Below, piece after piece: positions 1-11,858 of a stretch of DNA of 64,000 nucleotides (positions are counted from its first letter, which is position 1; each line of letters begins with the position of its first letter). Origin of the DNA: Impatiens glandulifera (Eukaryota; Streptophyta; Magnoliopsida; Ericales; Balsaminaceae); the NCBI RefSeq assembly GCF_907164915.1, contig NC_061862.1:29653151-29717150 (forward strand), read 5' to 3'. Below the pieces are notes generated by a model. It ran no database searches, was not told the origin of the DNA, and worked only from the letters and a program-made list of their open reading frames with translations. The position numbers and the translations under genes were made by a program.

Positions 1-197
1 GATAATTTTTTTACCTTTACATCTTTCAGCTTTGCCTCATTAATGAATTTTTGTTCTGCATCTGTTGGTTCAAATCCTCTAATAATTGTTGGAATTCCTT
101 CTTCTATTAACCCATAATACTCTTTGGATCGAAGGAACTTCTCCATTAACATACACCAATATTCGTAATCTTGAACAAAATTATTTTCGGTTGCCAT
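1..197 (-). pseudogene. Ty1/copia gag N-terminus (partial, runs off window)
   Basis: Read on the minus strand from ATG at 197-195, an open frame runs to the window edge. It begins MATENNFVQDYEYWCMLMEK and continues FLRSKEYYGLIEEGIP. The pattern W-x-M-L-M-E-x-F-L-R-S-K-E-Y is the N-terminal signature of plant copia gag (UBN2/DUF4219 type) polyproteins. A primer-binding site and an LTR lie just upstream on the same strand, as expected for the 5' end of an element. Only 65 codons are visible, so whether the polyprotein is intact cannot be judged. Confidence 0.75.
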
Positions 198-240
198 GAA
201 TTACTTCACCTTTCTTCTTCGTTGCAACATAGAAGACTTT

Positions 241-252
241 GCTCTGATACCA
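241..252 (-). other. Primer-binding site (initiator tRNA-Met)
   Basis: The minus strand reads TGGTATCAGAGC, the standard complement of the 3' end of initiator tRNA-Met used to prime plant copia elements. It sits between the LTR end (about 255) and the gag start at 197. Confidence 0.8.
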
Positions 253-254
253 AT

Positions 255-545
255 TGACAAGTTAAGTTAAAGAATTATAAAAAATGAATTTTGTAAGAGA
301 GAACTTGATGAATTTATTGAAGGAATAAAGGGCTATATATAGCCATCAACTTGCATTTGAAAAGTAAAATAGCTTCCATAAACTAACTATTAACTTCAAC
401 TAACTATTGATAGGATAATAGCAACTGGCTCTTACAAGTAAACAAAAATAAATTTTAATAAAAGTACTAATTTTACTTTTTTTTAATGAGTTAAAGCCAA
501 CCCATTTGAAAAGTAAATAATACTTGTGAGTTAAAGCCAACCCAA
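255..545 (-). repeat. 5' LTR of the copia element at the window edge (left limit firm, right limit approximate)
   Basis: The LTR ends in TGTCA on the minus strand, two bases before the primer-binding site. A TATA-like CTATATATAGCC lies near 332-343 on the minus strand. A segment with GAGTTAAAGCCAACCCA occurs twice (about 488 and 528). The outer limit is placed at the second copy because it gives a TG start on the minus strand, but this is a guess: no second LTR is in view. Confidence 0.45.
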
Positions 546-1000
546 ATTTTTTTTTTTTCTTTTTTTTGGGTATAAATGTGACCTAACCTACTAATTTATT
601 AAAATTTTCGATTTAATTTATTATTTGTTTATTTAATTAATAAAATGTGAGGCAAAACTTATATGTATACACTCGTTTTATTCATATATATTTTTTTTAT
701 TTAAATAACGTATGGTTTTGATTTTCACGAGATTTTAAAACATATTTCTTTATGACACCGCTACTAAATACTCTATGGTTCGAGGTTTAACTCTTAATTC
801 AACACACTTCTATACTTCTATTATAACTTATGAGTACATATTGTTACTTTCTTTTAAACCATTGTAATATTATTTGATTTTATAAATAAATTGTTTATTT
901 CAAATGAACAAATTCAAATTGGAAAAGGATTTTTCTGATTCTCAAAGAATGAAGGACAAGGGGATTAATTTATTTAATAAGAAAATTATCTACTCCATCC
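546..1000. other. AT-rich intergenic sequence
   Basis: I see no gene or structured repeat here. The last 10 bases (991-1000, TACTCCATCC) are the left target duplication of the next element. Confidence 0.6.
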
Positions 1001-1941
1001 TATGGGTGTAAATGAGCCGAGTGACTCGCGAGTCGCTCGGTCAAAGCTTGATTCGAGTTCGGTCAAAATCGAATTTGAGCCAAACTCGAGCCAGTTCGTT
1101 TAAGATTCGAGCCGAATTCGAGCTTAGGTAAGACTCGCTTGATGGCTCCTCGAACTTTTTCGAGCCTAATCATATAATTTTTTATATTATATTTTACTTT
1201 TTAATCAAAATTTAAAGTACCCATAAGACTATTTATGGACTTATTACTTATGATACCGATACTAAAGTTATTAGTACATAAAAAATATGAGATTTTCAAT
1301 ATTTTGATATATCAAGATATACTAGAATAATATTATAAATTAAAAAATATATATTTTTATAATACCAATAAGAAAATAAATAAATTTGATATTAATTTAA
1401 TTACATAAACATAATTTCTGAAAATTAAATAAAAAATATAATTATATTGTAATATTATTTAATATATGTAATCTCATTATATTATATTATATTTTATAAG
1501 ATATAAAATTATTTTTATTTCACTATAAAATATTTTATTTTTCAAAATAAACCTAATATAGTCTAATATGTTTTCAAGTTTATCTCAATTACAATATACG
1601 ACTTTCACAACCATTTTACAATAAGACTCAAGAGACTGCCTATTAATAATTCTTCAACAAACTTATATTTAGTTATGAAGCCCTAAATCTCTCTCCGGTA
1701 AAATCCTAAATCTTATTTAATTATTTTTTTTAATATAAGAAATTAATATATAAATATATTTAAATTCGAGTCTTTCGAGCATTTCGAGCCGAACTCGAGC
1801 CTATGATTATATGATCGAGCCGAGTTCGAGCTTAATATTAAAAGCTCGATCGAGTTCGAGTTCGAGCCGAGCCAATAAAAAACGAGTCGAGCCGAACTCA
1901 ATCCAGGGCTAATTCGAGCTCGGCTCGACTTCTTTACACCT
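1001..1941. mobile_element. Non-autonomous TIR transposon (Mutator-like MITE)
   Basis: The left end reads TATGGGTGTAAATGAGCCGA. The right end, reverse complemented, reads AGGTGTAAAGAAGTCGAGCC. The element is flanked by an exact 10-bp direct repeat TACTCCATCC (991-1000 and 1942-1951). A 9-10 bp duplication fits the Mutator superfamily. Both ends are dense in CTCGAGCC/GAGCTCGA words while the middle is plain AT-rich sequence without an ORF. No transposase is present. Confidence 0.8.
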
Positions 1942-1951
1942 TACTCCATCC

Positions 1952-2660
1952 GACTAGTTTCAGATTTAAATTCCGCACAGACATACGGGTAAAACAGTAG
2001 TTGTCACATATAAAATTATCAATCAACAAGGTAAATGTTTTCATATTACAACTTTTATTCAAATTGCTTATTTTTTATTAGAAGATTGTGATTTGGTTTT
2101 TGACACATAAGATAAAACAATTATTAATTGTTGGTACCAAAAATAGTTCCGAATATTTTAAAGAATTTTTAACCTTTGGACAGTTGGAGATGAAATTACT
2201 TCGATCATTTATACACGTATTTATTATTCTAGATACATCACGTGGTCAACTTTGCAAAGATCCCACTATATTTAGATAACGAGAAAGCCCAAATAATTCA
2301 ATCGGGAATGAATTGAAATTGGAATGTAATATCGATTCATAAAAAAGAAAAATGTTCTTTGTCAATTCATTTATGAGATTATGCAGATCTATTTTTTTTA
2401 AATTCGTCTTTTTCGATTATGGCCCGAACACTATAAATACAATTAAATAGATAATATTATTAATATATATATATTTATATTTTATAAGAGTTTTTTTTAA
2501 TCAAATATAAATATTTAATATTATATAAAAAATTTATTTATATAATTTTTTATTAAGAAAATATAATCCTTAGAATACGGAACTAGAGTAGTAAAAAATC
2601 ATTCCGAGAGAACGGGGCGGAATTGTAAATTTATTCCTACTTATATATGATATTTCTATT
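1952..2660. other. AT-rich intergenic sequence
   Basis: An ORF at 2088-2279 has no recognisable composition or motif and is not called. I see nothing else. Confidence 0.5.
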
Positions 2661-2679
2661 TATTTCCACAGGGGTTTCG

Positions 2680-2775
2680 GCGGCAATACAGAAGAAGGGG
2701 AAAGGAAGAGTTCCTGCTGTGCAAAAAAGAGAGATCGGAGGAGCTTGTTACAGCGACGGCGCGACTCAAGGTCCA
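2680..2775 (+). other. Exon-like leader segment, possible 5' UTR exon of the downstream gene
   Basis: A purine-rich, GC-richer block ends in CTCAAG|GTCC, a possible splice donor, followed by AT-rich intron-like sequence. The block and about 150 bases after it resemble the minus strand of 31700-31990 (shared words GTGCAAAAAAGAGAG and TCGGAGGAGCTTGTT), so a transcribed leader was probably duplicated. Its link to the gene at 3894 is inference from position only. Confidence 0.35.
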
Positions 2776-2944
2776 TTTACAGTTTTAATTACTTGATAGA
2801 ACGACCATAAGCAATGTAAACGTAGATTGTAATCATTATTCGATATTGATGCAATGAAATGAACGTCTAATTATTTGCTATTTGCTTCTATAATGTTTGA
2901 TTGATTAAATGTCTTTGGTTGAGATGAATTTAGGAGGAATGATG

Positions 2945-3222
2945 CTAGACTGAATCATGTGCTTAGATGTTTTGGATTGAGTATTCGTGATTTTACTAGT
3001 TCAAATTACTCGAAAATTTATCAAGTGGTGGTTAGATGTCTTGTTAAGAGCTGTGTGAAATTAATAATTGATCCAGATCTATATGAATTGAGTTCTGATT
3101 TCATGAAAATGCAAAGTACTGTGACAGATTCTGAATCTTTGAGGCCTGAAAATTTGTTTGAATTCATCTTTGAGACTCAAATATCTAAAATCCAAAACAG
3201 GTGCAGAAATGGATTTCTTTAA
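2945..3222 (+). other. Unrecognised open frame, possible exon
   Basis: After an acceptor-like TTTAG, a frame stays open for about 90 codons (including NHVLRCFGLSIRDF and SCVKLIIDPDLYEL) and ends in TAA. I do not recognise it. It has no in-frame ATG at its very start; the first ATG is at about 2968. The last quarter, from about 3148, is conserved as non-coding-looking sequence at 37250. It may therefore be part of an untranslated leader rather than protein-coding. Confidence 0.25.
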
Positions 3223-3893
3223 ATTGTTTCTGCCCAGATTTGTATTTAAACTAGTTTGAGTGATTTCTTCTACTTCAAATGTTCTAAAACCTTCTCTTAT
3301 CTGTTTAGGTTTGTTTAGTGAATATATATGAACATTGGGTTTCAATTCATTCATAGCAAGATCAAAGCTTTATTGATTTAAACTCGAAAGAAATTTTGAA
3401 AAACAAAAGGATAGAAATCCAGATTTGCATCTTGTTTTGAGTTCTCTTTGAACTTGGGTCTTAACTTGATGGTATCATTTGAAAAACACATTGTAAACTA
3501 ATTTGATTAGTTAAGCTCTGGATTATCAAATGGCCAAGGGAATGGGATGCCCCGTTTTCTGGTCAGACTTTTTGTCCAAACTTGCAAAAATCCATAACTT
3601 ATTTTCATTTTATCATTATAGCTATGATTGAAATTTGAGTTATGATTAAGCGAAACTCAGTTCACAAAACCCTTAAAAACTCCAATGTCCATATAGTTGA
3701 TTGGCAGATTTTATTACAACATTCTAGTGGCTTTTGTGTCTGATTATTGCCATGATTTGAATTTTGTTTGAAGATGAACAAATTGCTCTTCTTATGATGG
3801 TCATCAATCAACAACATTGAGTAACTGCTGCTCGTGATTGAAACAACTCCAAGTATATATAGATCAATCTATTTCATAAAGTAGTTGATAGAG

Positions 3894-4328
3894 ATGAACA
3901 ACTATGAATCAGAGTCTTTAGTAACAGGAGTGTTTGAATTACCCGGAGAACCTGCAATTATCATCAATGGTGTGCCTCTACTTCCATCAAAAGATATAAT
4001 TCCAATTGAGGTAATTTCTAATGCAGAGTTAAGTATAGTCACTGAATTTGGAGAATGGTTGGAAGGAAGAGGAGTTAGAAAGATATTTGAAGGGAAATTT
4101 TATGACGGAAAGGTTACAATGTATGACAAGGAAAACGGTTGGTATAGAGTTGTGTATGAAGACAATGATTATGAAGATTTGGATTGGCATGAGTTGGAAA
4201 AAGTGCTTCTGCCATTGGATGTAAATGTCCCATTGAGGACATTAGCAATGAAGGTCATCAAGAAAAGAGACAAAAACACCAATAAGCATAAGTTGTCGGG
4301 GAAGAAAACTGTGGCCAACAAGTCTTGA
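3894..4328 (+). CDS. Dirigent-protein-17-like small Tudor-domain protein
   Basis: A single-exon frame of 144 aa starts at ATG 3894 (MNNYESESLV). The N-terminal third carries TGVFELPGEPAIIINGVP, which I recall from plant proteins annotated as dirigent protein 17-like. Residues about 50-100 form a Tudor-like beta barrel: RGVRKIFEGKFYDGKVTMY, then GWYRVVYEDNDYEDLDWHEL, the pattern of the PTM/DIR17-like Tudor family that reads chromatin marks. The C-terminus is a lysine-rich tail (KKRDKNTNKHK) that could act as a nuclear signal. It lacks the beta-barrel of true dirigent proteins, so a role in lignan coupling is unlikely. The ATG lies just after AAGTAGTTGATAGAG. The segment 3720-3905 is duplicated at 38890-39055, where the coding part is lost. 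Confidence 0.65.
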   Translation: MNNYESESLVTGVFELPGEPAIIINGVPLLPSKDIIPIEVISNAELSIVTEFGEWLEGRGVRKIFEGKFYDGKVTMYDKENGWYRVVYEDNDYEDLDWHELEKVLLPLDVNVPLRTLAMKVIKKRDKNTNKHKLSGKKTVANKS

Positions 4329-4389
4329 ACCGATGGAGATTATAACTTTCATATTTCATGTGTTTCTTCTCCCGTATAATCTTCACAAT

Positions 4390-4541
4390 AATCTCGCAAT
4401 CGTGTTCTATTTGCAAAACATAACATTGCAATTAATTGGTCAGAAGAAGTCGATCCACTAGTTCAACATATTATGTCAAAAGCTGCATCAAACATGAAAG
4501 AAAAATTACATTTAGAAACACAAAGATTGGTATCATATTAA
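4390..4541 (+). pseudogene. Short coding-like remnant downstream of the Tudor gene
   Basis: One frame is open from about 4390 to TAA at 4541 and has protein-like composition (NIAINWSEEVDPLVQHIMSK, then AASNMKEKLHLETQRLVSY). It has no proper start and no visible exon partner. It could be the last exon of an unrecognised gene or a captured fragment. Confidence 0.25.
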
Positions 4542-5617
4542 AGTAATTTTTTATCTACATTTTATTATGTTACCCCCTTCTTTATCATTATTTTTATCTT
4601 TATTGTGTAAATTTAGAAAAAACTTAAGGACAATAATTCTAATAATATATATAGGAAACCTAAGTAGAAAAACCATCATATTCAAAAAACCATAATACTA
4701 TTTTAAAATTATAAATATTATTATAAATTGGTATACGCTAAATTTTGATGTTTACACCATTTTTTTTAAAATATAAATTGCTAGCGCATAATATCTGCTA
4801 ATTTTTACTATAAAAAAAATAACATTTTAAAATAAAATTTCAGTTCTTATTTGATAATTAATTGCTAACACATAAAATATGATATTTCATCCTCAAATAA
4901 CTTCTTAGTCCAAAAATATTATCATTAACCTTCAAAAATATTAAAATGTGTGTTAAATTAAAATATTGGTTTAATTTGAAAATTCGTAAACTAACATCAA
5001 GAATGTTATAAACAAGAACAAATTATTATCTTTATCGGCAAAAGGTCTCGTGGTTTTACTTTTTTATTTAAAGATGTTTTCCATGTAAAAAATAGTGGTA
5101 TTTTATGTTTGTGTTATTTTCCTCATAAATTAATTTAATCACATTATCAATCTACATTTTATTGGTGTTTAATATATTAACTAACTTTAACATATTTAAA
5201 CTTAATAAATAAATATTTATTCTTATAATATAAAATTCAAGTCTATTTATAAACATTATGAATAAAATAAAAAATTAAATATGAATTTTATAAATTAAAT
5301 AAATGTCCTATTTATAAATTAATAACAAAATTAAAGTAATTTTATTAAAAATAAAAAAACTAATTAATAAAATTAATATTAATTAAAAAAAATTCCAATA
5401 AAAGATGACTCCTAAAAAATCTCAAACTATTTTTAATTATATTAAATAAAAAAATAATAATATATCAATTTCAATATTTTCTCCTAAAATAAAGTATACA
5501 CTATTTATAATCAAATATTATAAATTCATCAAAACTAAAAAAAATATTCAAATTTAATTTCTCCTGTATTTATGGGATTCTATCACATCTATAAATACAA
5601 AATCTATATCTCTATTA
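4542..5617. repeat. AT-rich intergenic; from about 4800 upstream module of ankyrin unit A
   Basis: No ORF of interest. From about 4815 the sequence (ACATTTTAAAATAAAATTTC and following) recurs upstream of the other ankyrin copies, near 9342 and 40370. The piece just before the gene (TTTCTCCTGTATTTATGGGA) also recurs near 10747 and 15118. The duplicated unit therefore includes promoter sequence. Confidence 0.55.
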
Positions 5618-5650
5618 TTGAATTTTTATTTATCCAAAATTTCGAGAATA

Positions 5651-7037
5651 ATGTCGATACCAAAGAGGCAAAACTACTTGTTTATCGACTACAACAACAG
5701 TGGTGACGAAAGCAGTAATAGCACCAGCGATGATAGTAGTAGTGATGAAGAAGACTCAATTTTCTTGGGTGATGTCGACGAATTTATGGCAGAGGTTGAG
5801 TCTAAAATTCATCCTCACTTCAGGGAAATCGCTGCGTCTATTAAAAAAGATGATGTCTTTGGCCTCAGTGTTGCCCTAGGTATAAGAGTACAAATTTCAA
5901 TAAATTTATGTTTTATTTGTTGATATTGTTTATAGTAAACTTTTGAATTTTGTATAAAATAAAGTGACATTATTGATATTTTTAGTATTAATTTAATTCG
6001 TTATAGATAATTTCAATGGAAATATTGATGAAGATTTGATAGACGGAGAAACTGCTCTTCATTATGCATGTCAATATTACCGTCGATCCTGTTTCGAGGT
6101 AAATTGTATATGATCAGTGTTGAACCAATATATTCATTAACTATTAATTATGGATTAATGTAGTTACTACTTCAACGGAATGCCAATATAGAGGTTACAA
6201 ATACAGTTGGATCAATTCCTCTTCACATTGCTTGTGGATTAGGTTAGTTTTTCTTCATCATTCTAATATTGTGTTTATATTATATATATTATTGTTATAA
6301 TGTTATATTAATATTTGTTTATATTATATATATATTGTTGCTGTAATGTTATATCAATATTTGCTTATATTATATATATATATTGTTGTTATAATGTTAT
6401 ATCAATATTTGATTGAAGGTTCGTTTAGGATGGTTCAAACTATACTCAATTCTACTACTAATCGAGATATTATAAATAGAATGGTTCAATCGGTTAATAG
6501 GTTTGGTGAAACGGTAAGTTAGATTCAAATACTTAATTTGTCATCTTTTTATTAATTATCATTAATTCTAATATATTTTTTTTTGTCACAGCCTCTCCAT
6601 GAAGCTGTAGTTGGTAGAAATATTAATGTTATTAAATTATTGTTTAACGTTGGAGCTAATACTAATATAAATGGTATAAATAAAATGTTAAAATCTGTTG
6701 ATATATCTGGAAGAACGGTAAGTTTTAATTAATGAAATATTTATATATATATATATATATTTAAATTGTAATTTAAAATTCTTATTTTTTTTTTGTTGGG
6801 TAGCCTCTTCATCAAGCAGCAATTTATGGAAATGCTAGAGTAGTAAAATTGTTATTAGAATGTGGAGCTCGTACTGATATAACAAATTATGATGGAAAGG
6901 TTAATTTTTAAGAAAATATTTTTATTTCAAATATTTTACATAAATTATATTCTGTAATTTTATATTTGCAGATTCCATGGGATTTGGCTAAACCTAATTC
7001 AAACATTAGAAGAATACTAGAGGATGATGAAGATTAA
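5651..7037 (+). CDS. Ankyrin-repeat protein, cluster copy A (intact, seven exons)
   Basis: Joining 5651-5879, 6007-6098, 6164-6242, 6419-6513, 6592-6717, 6804-6899 and 6972-7037 gives 260 aa; every intron is GT...AG and phases agree. The N-terminus (about residues 15-40) is an acidic Ser/Asp/Glu run followed by FLGDVDEFMAEVESKIHPHF. Four ankyrin repeats follow, with GETALHYAC, GSIPLHIACG, GETPLHEAV and GRTPLHQAA as helix-1 signatures; the end is GKIPWDLAKPN and an acidic tail. No signal peptide, membrane segment or second enzymatic domain is visible, so it is probably an adaptor in cytosol or nucleus; the partner is unknown. Introns fall directly before PLH in the third and fourth repeats. 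It heads a cluster with copies B, C and D. It is the only copy here without a disabling change. Confidence 0.8.
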
Positions 7038-9762
7038 AATGTTTTTATTTTATTATACATTTTTATAGACACTTTTTTTTATCATATTTTCTCTCGTTTT
7101 GTACTATTTTTTTTATAATTAATAATTATGCCTATTTATAATTAAGATAATTTTATATAATTTATTTATTTTATTTATGTTATCTTAGCTAGTTTATTTA
7201 AATATATATATATATATATAATATTATTTCAATTCAAAATTATAAGAGTTGTGAAACATCTACAAAGACACAAAACATTCCATAACCCTTATCATTACAT
7301 AATTTATTTTTAAATTTAAGAAAGTTTAGCACAACTCTCTATAATCATAATACACTCACATCATCTGACTCTTAATATTTGAACTATTTTAATTAGTTTA
7401 CTTATAAAGTATTTGTTGTTAGAATAAAATAATATATTATTATTATTATATCCATGGAAGAACTCTATCTCTTTTTCTAGCTTAATTGTTATTGGAAGAT
7501 AATATCATATTTATATCTTAATTATTAATCTTTCTTAAATAATTAATTAATTGAGAGAGAGAGAGACTGAATGAAAGATCATTATCATCTTTCTCTATGC
7601 TTGAATTTCTTTTAACTGGATTTGAGAAATTGCAGGAATCCCATTATTCTTATGTTAGTAAAACCCTAAAAACTTACTAATAAATATATAATATATTAAC
7701 ACTGTGAGTCTTCATAATTATATTCTTGAAAGTATAACTCTATAATATGTGTTGAAGTTTTTATATATATTAATTCATGTTGTAATTATAGAAAGATATA
7801 ACACTTTTATCTTGATTCATTCACTAAATGCCATCAATCTTGATTCCTTGCTATAACATATACTAATGTGCATAATATATATATATATATATATATTTAT
7901 TTTTTACTCATTTAACTATTTTTAACCTATTAAGATATTTTTAATTATTAATTTATGTTTTAAACATAATTTGGATAATTTAACAAAATTTTAATATTTT
8001 AACTTAATTTTAAATTAGTCAAGATACATACAAAAGAAAATTAATTTATGTGTATTATGCTTTAAAATTAATTTAATAAAAAAAGTTATAAAATATTATA
8101 TTAATTAAAATAAAATGAACAGTCCTATATAATATATATATATATATATAAATAAATAATATTTAAGAAATATATATTAAAAAATAAAATCCTTCAGTCT
8201 CTCTAATACATCTTTATCATTCTTTTTCTCCTCTCTTATTCACCCTCATACTTTTTCCTATTTTTTTTTATGCCATTTTACTCCATATATGTTTGAGAAT
8301 TTAATCGGTAGAAATAAAAACAAACGTTTGAAAGAGTATGAACCTAATAGTGTGAACAATTTGTTGGGATATTAGGAAATGAAATAATCCTCTTAATACA
8401 AGAACAACAACATCAAAGAATAGCGGAAAACAAAAGAAAATAATAAAAGAACACAAACACAATATTTATAGTGTTTTTATCCAAAATATGTCTACATCTA
8501 TTTTCAAAGCACAGGAGACTCTCAACTTTATTATCAATATCGTTATAGGAGTATTACAATAAATCTCTCACTATTAGAACTCATACACAACTCATAAAAA
8601 GCGATGCTTTCAAGATAAATACTTGACTTTTAAGGTGTCCGATTGCACCTTAATTTAAATAGTTTTAAACTCTGTCAACATCAATATCTTGTCTAAAACT
8701 TTCCAAAAATCTTCAAAATATTGTTTTCATATTTTCCTAATTGTATTATCATAATAAAAAAATTATTTTCCTTTTGTATCAATCTTATTTATTTGTATTA
8801 AGATTATACACCAAAATATATTTTCATTTTATTTAATATATTCATTTCTTATACCAAGATCATATATTATGAACATACTATAATTGCAATATTATAAATT
8901 CATTCTCAACATATTTATCGTACCAATTTTATAATATTTTATAATAGATCTTATCATCAGCTTAAAAATTTAAAAACAGTTAATTTTATTTTTTATTATT
9001 TGTTTATTTTCGTGTAATATGTTAATAATATTTCTCCCTTTTTGTCATGTTTTTATATATGCATGAATTTGAGTTTTTACATTACATCATAAATAAGTGA
9101 TTTTTAATTTTTTCGGTGTATTCAATTATTTGTTTAATTGTATTTTTTATTTTTATATAATTGAAAATTATTTCATAAATTCTCTTATTAATTACATCAT
9201 TTAATTCTTCAAATAAGGATAAATAAAATTTAATAAAACACACTTAAACCAGATTTGAGATTCTATTTCTAAAATCAAGTCTTTTAAAAAAAAAATATTG
9301 TTAACACATATAAAATCTGGTTGGTTCTACTATCAAAAGAATAACATTTTAAAATAATGTTTCAGTTCTTATTTTATAATTAGTTTGAGTTACTTAAATC
9401 ATTATTTCAGGCTCACAAAATAAAAATAAAATCCAAGCTTGTCTAATTAAATAATATTATATAATGAACTGGAATGCTAATTGGATTTTTTTTTTATAAA
9501 CTATATCATAATAATATTAATGACTATATTTAAATAAACATGAGTAATTAAAATATTTAAAATTAAATGTTACTTATAATTTATATTTCATTTATATGCC
9601 TAAATATACATTACCTCCATATTTATTAATATATAGAATATAAACAAAATATTTTAGTTAATAATTTAATAAATAAAAAAATATTAATTATTTGAAAAGT
9701 ATTTAAACTATGTAGAACTTATAGTTTTATTCCAAATAAAATTATGCCTACATTATTTCAGT

Positions 9763-9767
<5 letters not shown>
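7038..9767. repeat. AT-rich intergenic with segments shared with 34.4-41.8 kb
   Basis: No gene is visible. The stretch about 7240-7460 matches 41600-41830 (3' flank of ankyrin fragment D). About 8010-8300 matches 34420-34554 plus 37115-37230. About 8530-9767 matches 39530-40790. A (TA)n run lies near 7880-7900. From 9240 the sequence is the upstream module of ankyrin unit B. Confidence 0.55.

Positions 9768-9830
<63 letters not shown>
9768..9830. repeat. (TA)n microsatellite
   Basis: About 30 uninterrupted TA dinucleotides. The same site in units C (14467) and D (about 40790) carries a TA run and an AATAT run respectively, so the tract belongs to the duplicated module and varies in length. 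Confidence 0.9.
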
Positions 9831-9831
<1 letters not shown>

Positions 9832-9840
9832 CTTTATTTG

Positions 9841-9920
9841 TTTAGGGCTGTCCCAAAATAATGTCCCATTTGCTGTCTCATAGTAGAGAGAAGAGGGTGG
9901 AGAGAAGAAAGAGAAAATTA

Positions 9921-9978
<58 letters not shown>

Positions 9979-10760
9979 TTAGGGTTTAAAATTTAGGATT
10001 TAGAATTTAGGATTTAAGATTTATTTCATATATATATATATATAATCTTTTATTTGTCTAATTTATCAAAATTATGTTGTTTTGATAGATGAAACAGCAA
10101 GTGGACATTATTTTAGGACATCAGATCCTCACCCTTTGTTTAGGCATATTTTAATTTTATTTTAAATAAAATTTTATAAATGTAACGAATTTTTTTCTAT
10201 AATAATTACTGTGGCAACACCAAAGTAAAATTATGAAAAAAACAAATCACCAAATAATAAGTTCACCAAAACTAAATAAAATATTTAAATAAAAGTGTGA
10301 ACCCATACATCCGCTCTAAAATTTAGATTTATTAATTTATTTTAATGAGAATTCAGATTTGAAAATTTAACATTATATATAATTTTATTTTATGAATAAT
10401 TCTGTGTTAATTTTATTTCAAAATTATCTGATTAAATGTATTTGGATTAAGAGGTATCCTGTAAAACTGTATAAACTTACTTTCAAATAATGTATATAAA
10501 TATAATAATATCAAAAAATAAATAAAAGTAATACAAATATCTTTATATATAAATAAAAAGGTAAACAACCAATCATTAATTGAATAATAAAATGTTAACT
10601 TGTTTTTAGCAACTAAAGCTATAACTGTCTCAACTAACTTTTTAAAATTTTAATATTTAGCTGAAAATTAGTAATATCTTGTTACTAATTATTTAAAAAT
10701 TAATTTTATTTATCTTATAACTGAAAATATAATTTTTCAAATTTAATTTCTCCTATATTT
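9841..10760. other. AT-rich region upstream of ankyrin B, with a second (TA)n run
   Basis: A second (TA)n tract spans about 9924-9972. Between the tracts is a piece absent from the other units (about 9840-10135, starting TTTAGGGCTGTCCCAAAATA and ending TTATTTTAGGACATCAGATC). It is probably a small insertion whose ends partly resemble each other. The rest is the shared upstream module of the ankyrin units. Confidence 0.45.
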
Positions 10761-10847
10761 ATGAAATTCTATCAAATTTATAAATACAAAACTTATCTAA
10801 TCTCTATTATTAATTTTTCATATTTTATTTATCCAATTTCAATAACA

Positions 10848-11821
10848 ATGTCTATACTAGAGAGGCAAATTACAGTAGTGACAATAGTAGTAGTGATGAA
10901 AGTAGTAATAGCACCAATGACGATAGCAGTAGCAGTGATGAAGAAGACTCAATTTTCTTGGGTGATGTCGACGAATTTATGGCAGAATTTGAGTCTAAAA
11001 TTCATCCTCAATTCAAGGAAATTGCTGCTGCTATTAAAAAAAATGATGCATATAGTCTCAGTGTTGCTCTAGGTATAAGAGTACAAATTTCCACACATCT
11101 ATGTTTTATTTGTTGATATTGTTTATTGTAAACTCTTGAATTTTGTATAAAACAATTGTGACATAATTGATATTTTTAGTATTAATTTAATTCGTTGTTA
11201 TAGATAATTTTAATGGAAATATTAACGAAGATTTGATAGACGGAGACACTGCTCTTCATTATGCATGTGAAAATTACAGTCAATCCTGTTTCGAGGTAAA
11301 TTTTATATGATTCGTGTTGAACCAATATATTCCTTAATTATGAATTATAGAATGTAGTTACTCCTTCAAAGGAATGCCAACATAGAGGCTACAAATAGTC
11401 GTGGATCAATTCCCCTTCACATCGCTTGTGTATTAGGTTAGTTTTTTCTCATAATTCTAATATTGTTGTTATATTATACATATATTATTTTATAATGTTA
11501 TATTAATATTTAATTGAAGGTTCGTTTAAGGTTGTTCAAACAATACTTAATTCGACAACTAATCAAGATATTATAAATAGGATGGTTCAATCAATTAATA
11601 TGTTCGGTGAAACTGTAAGTTAATTCAAATATTTAATATGTCATGTTTTTATTAATTATTAATATTTTAATCTATTTTTTTTCACAGCCTCTACATGAAG
11701 CCGTAGATATTAATGTTATTAAATTATTGTTTAATGTTCGAGCTACTAATCTAGATGGTATAAATAAAATGTTAAAATCAGTTGATATAGCTGGAAAAAC
11801 AGTAAGTTTTAATTAATGAAA

Positions 11822-11858
<37 letters not shown>

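Noticed and set aside
8360..8500. TTGTTGGGATATTAGGAAATG considered as an LTR start
   Set aside because: No primer-binding site, second LTR or target duplication can be found. The segment is only part of the duplicated intergenic block.
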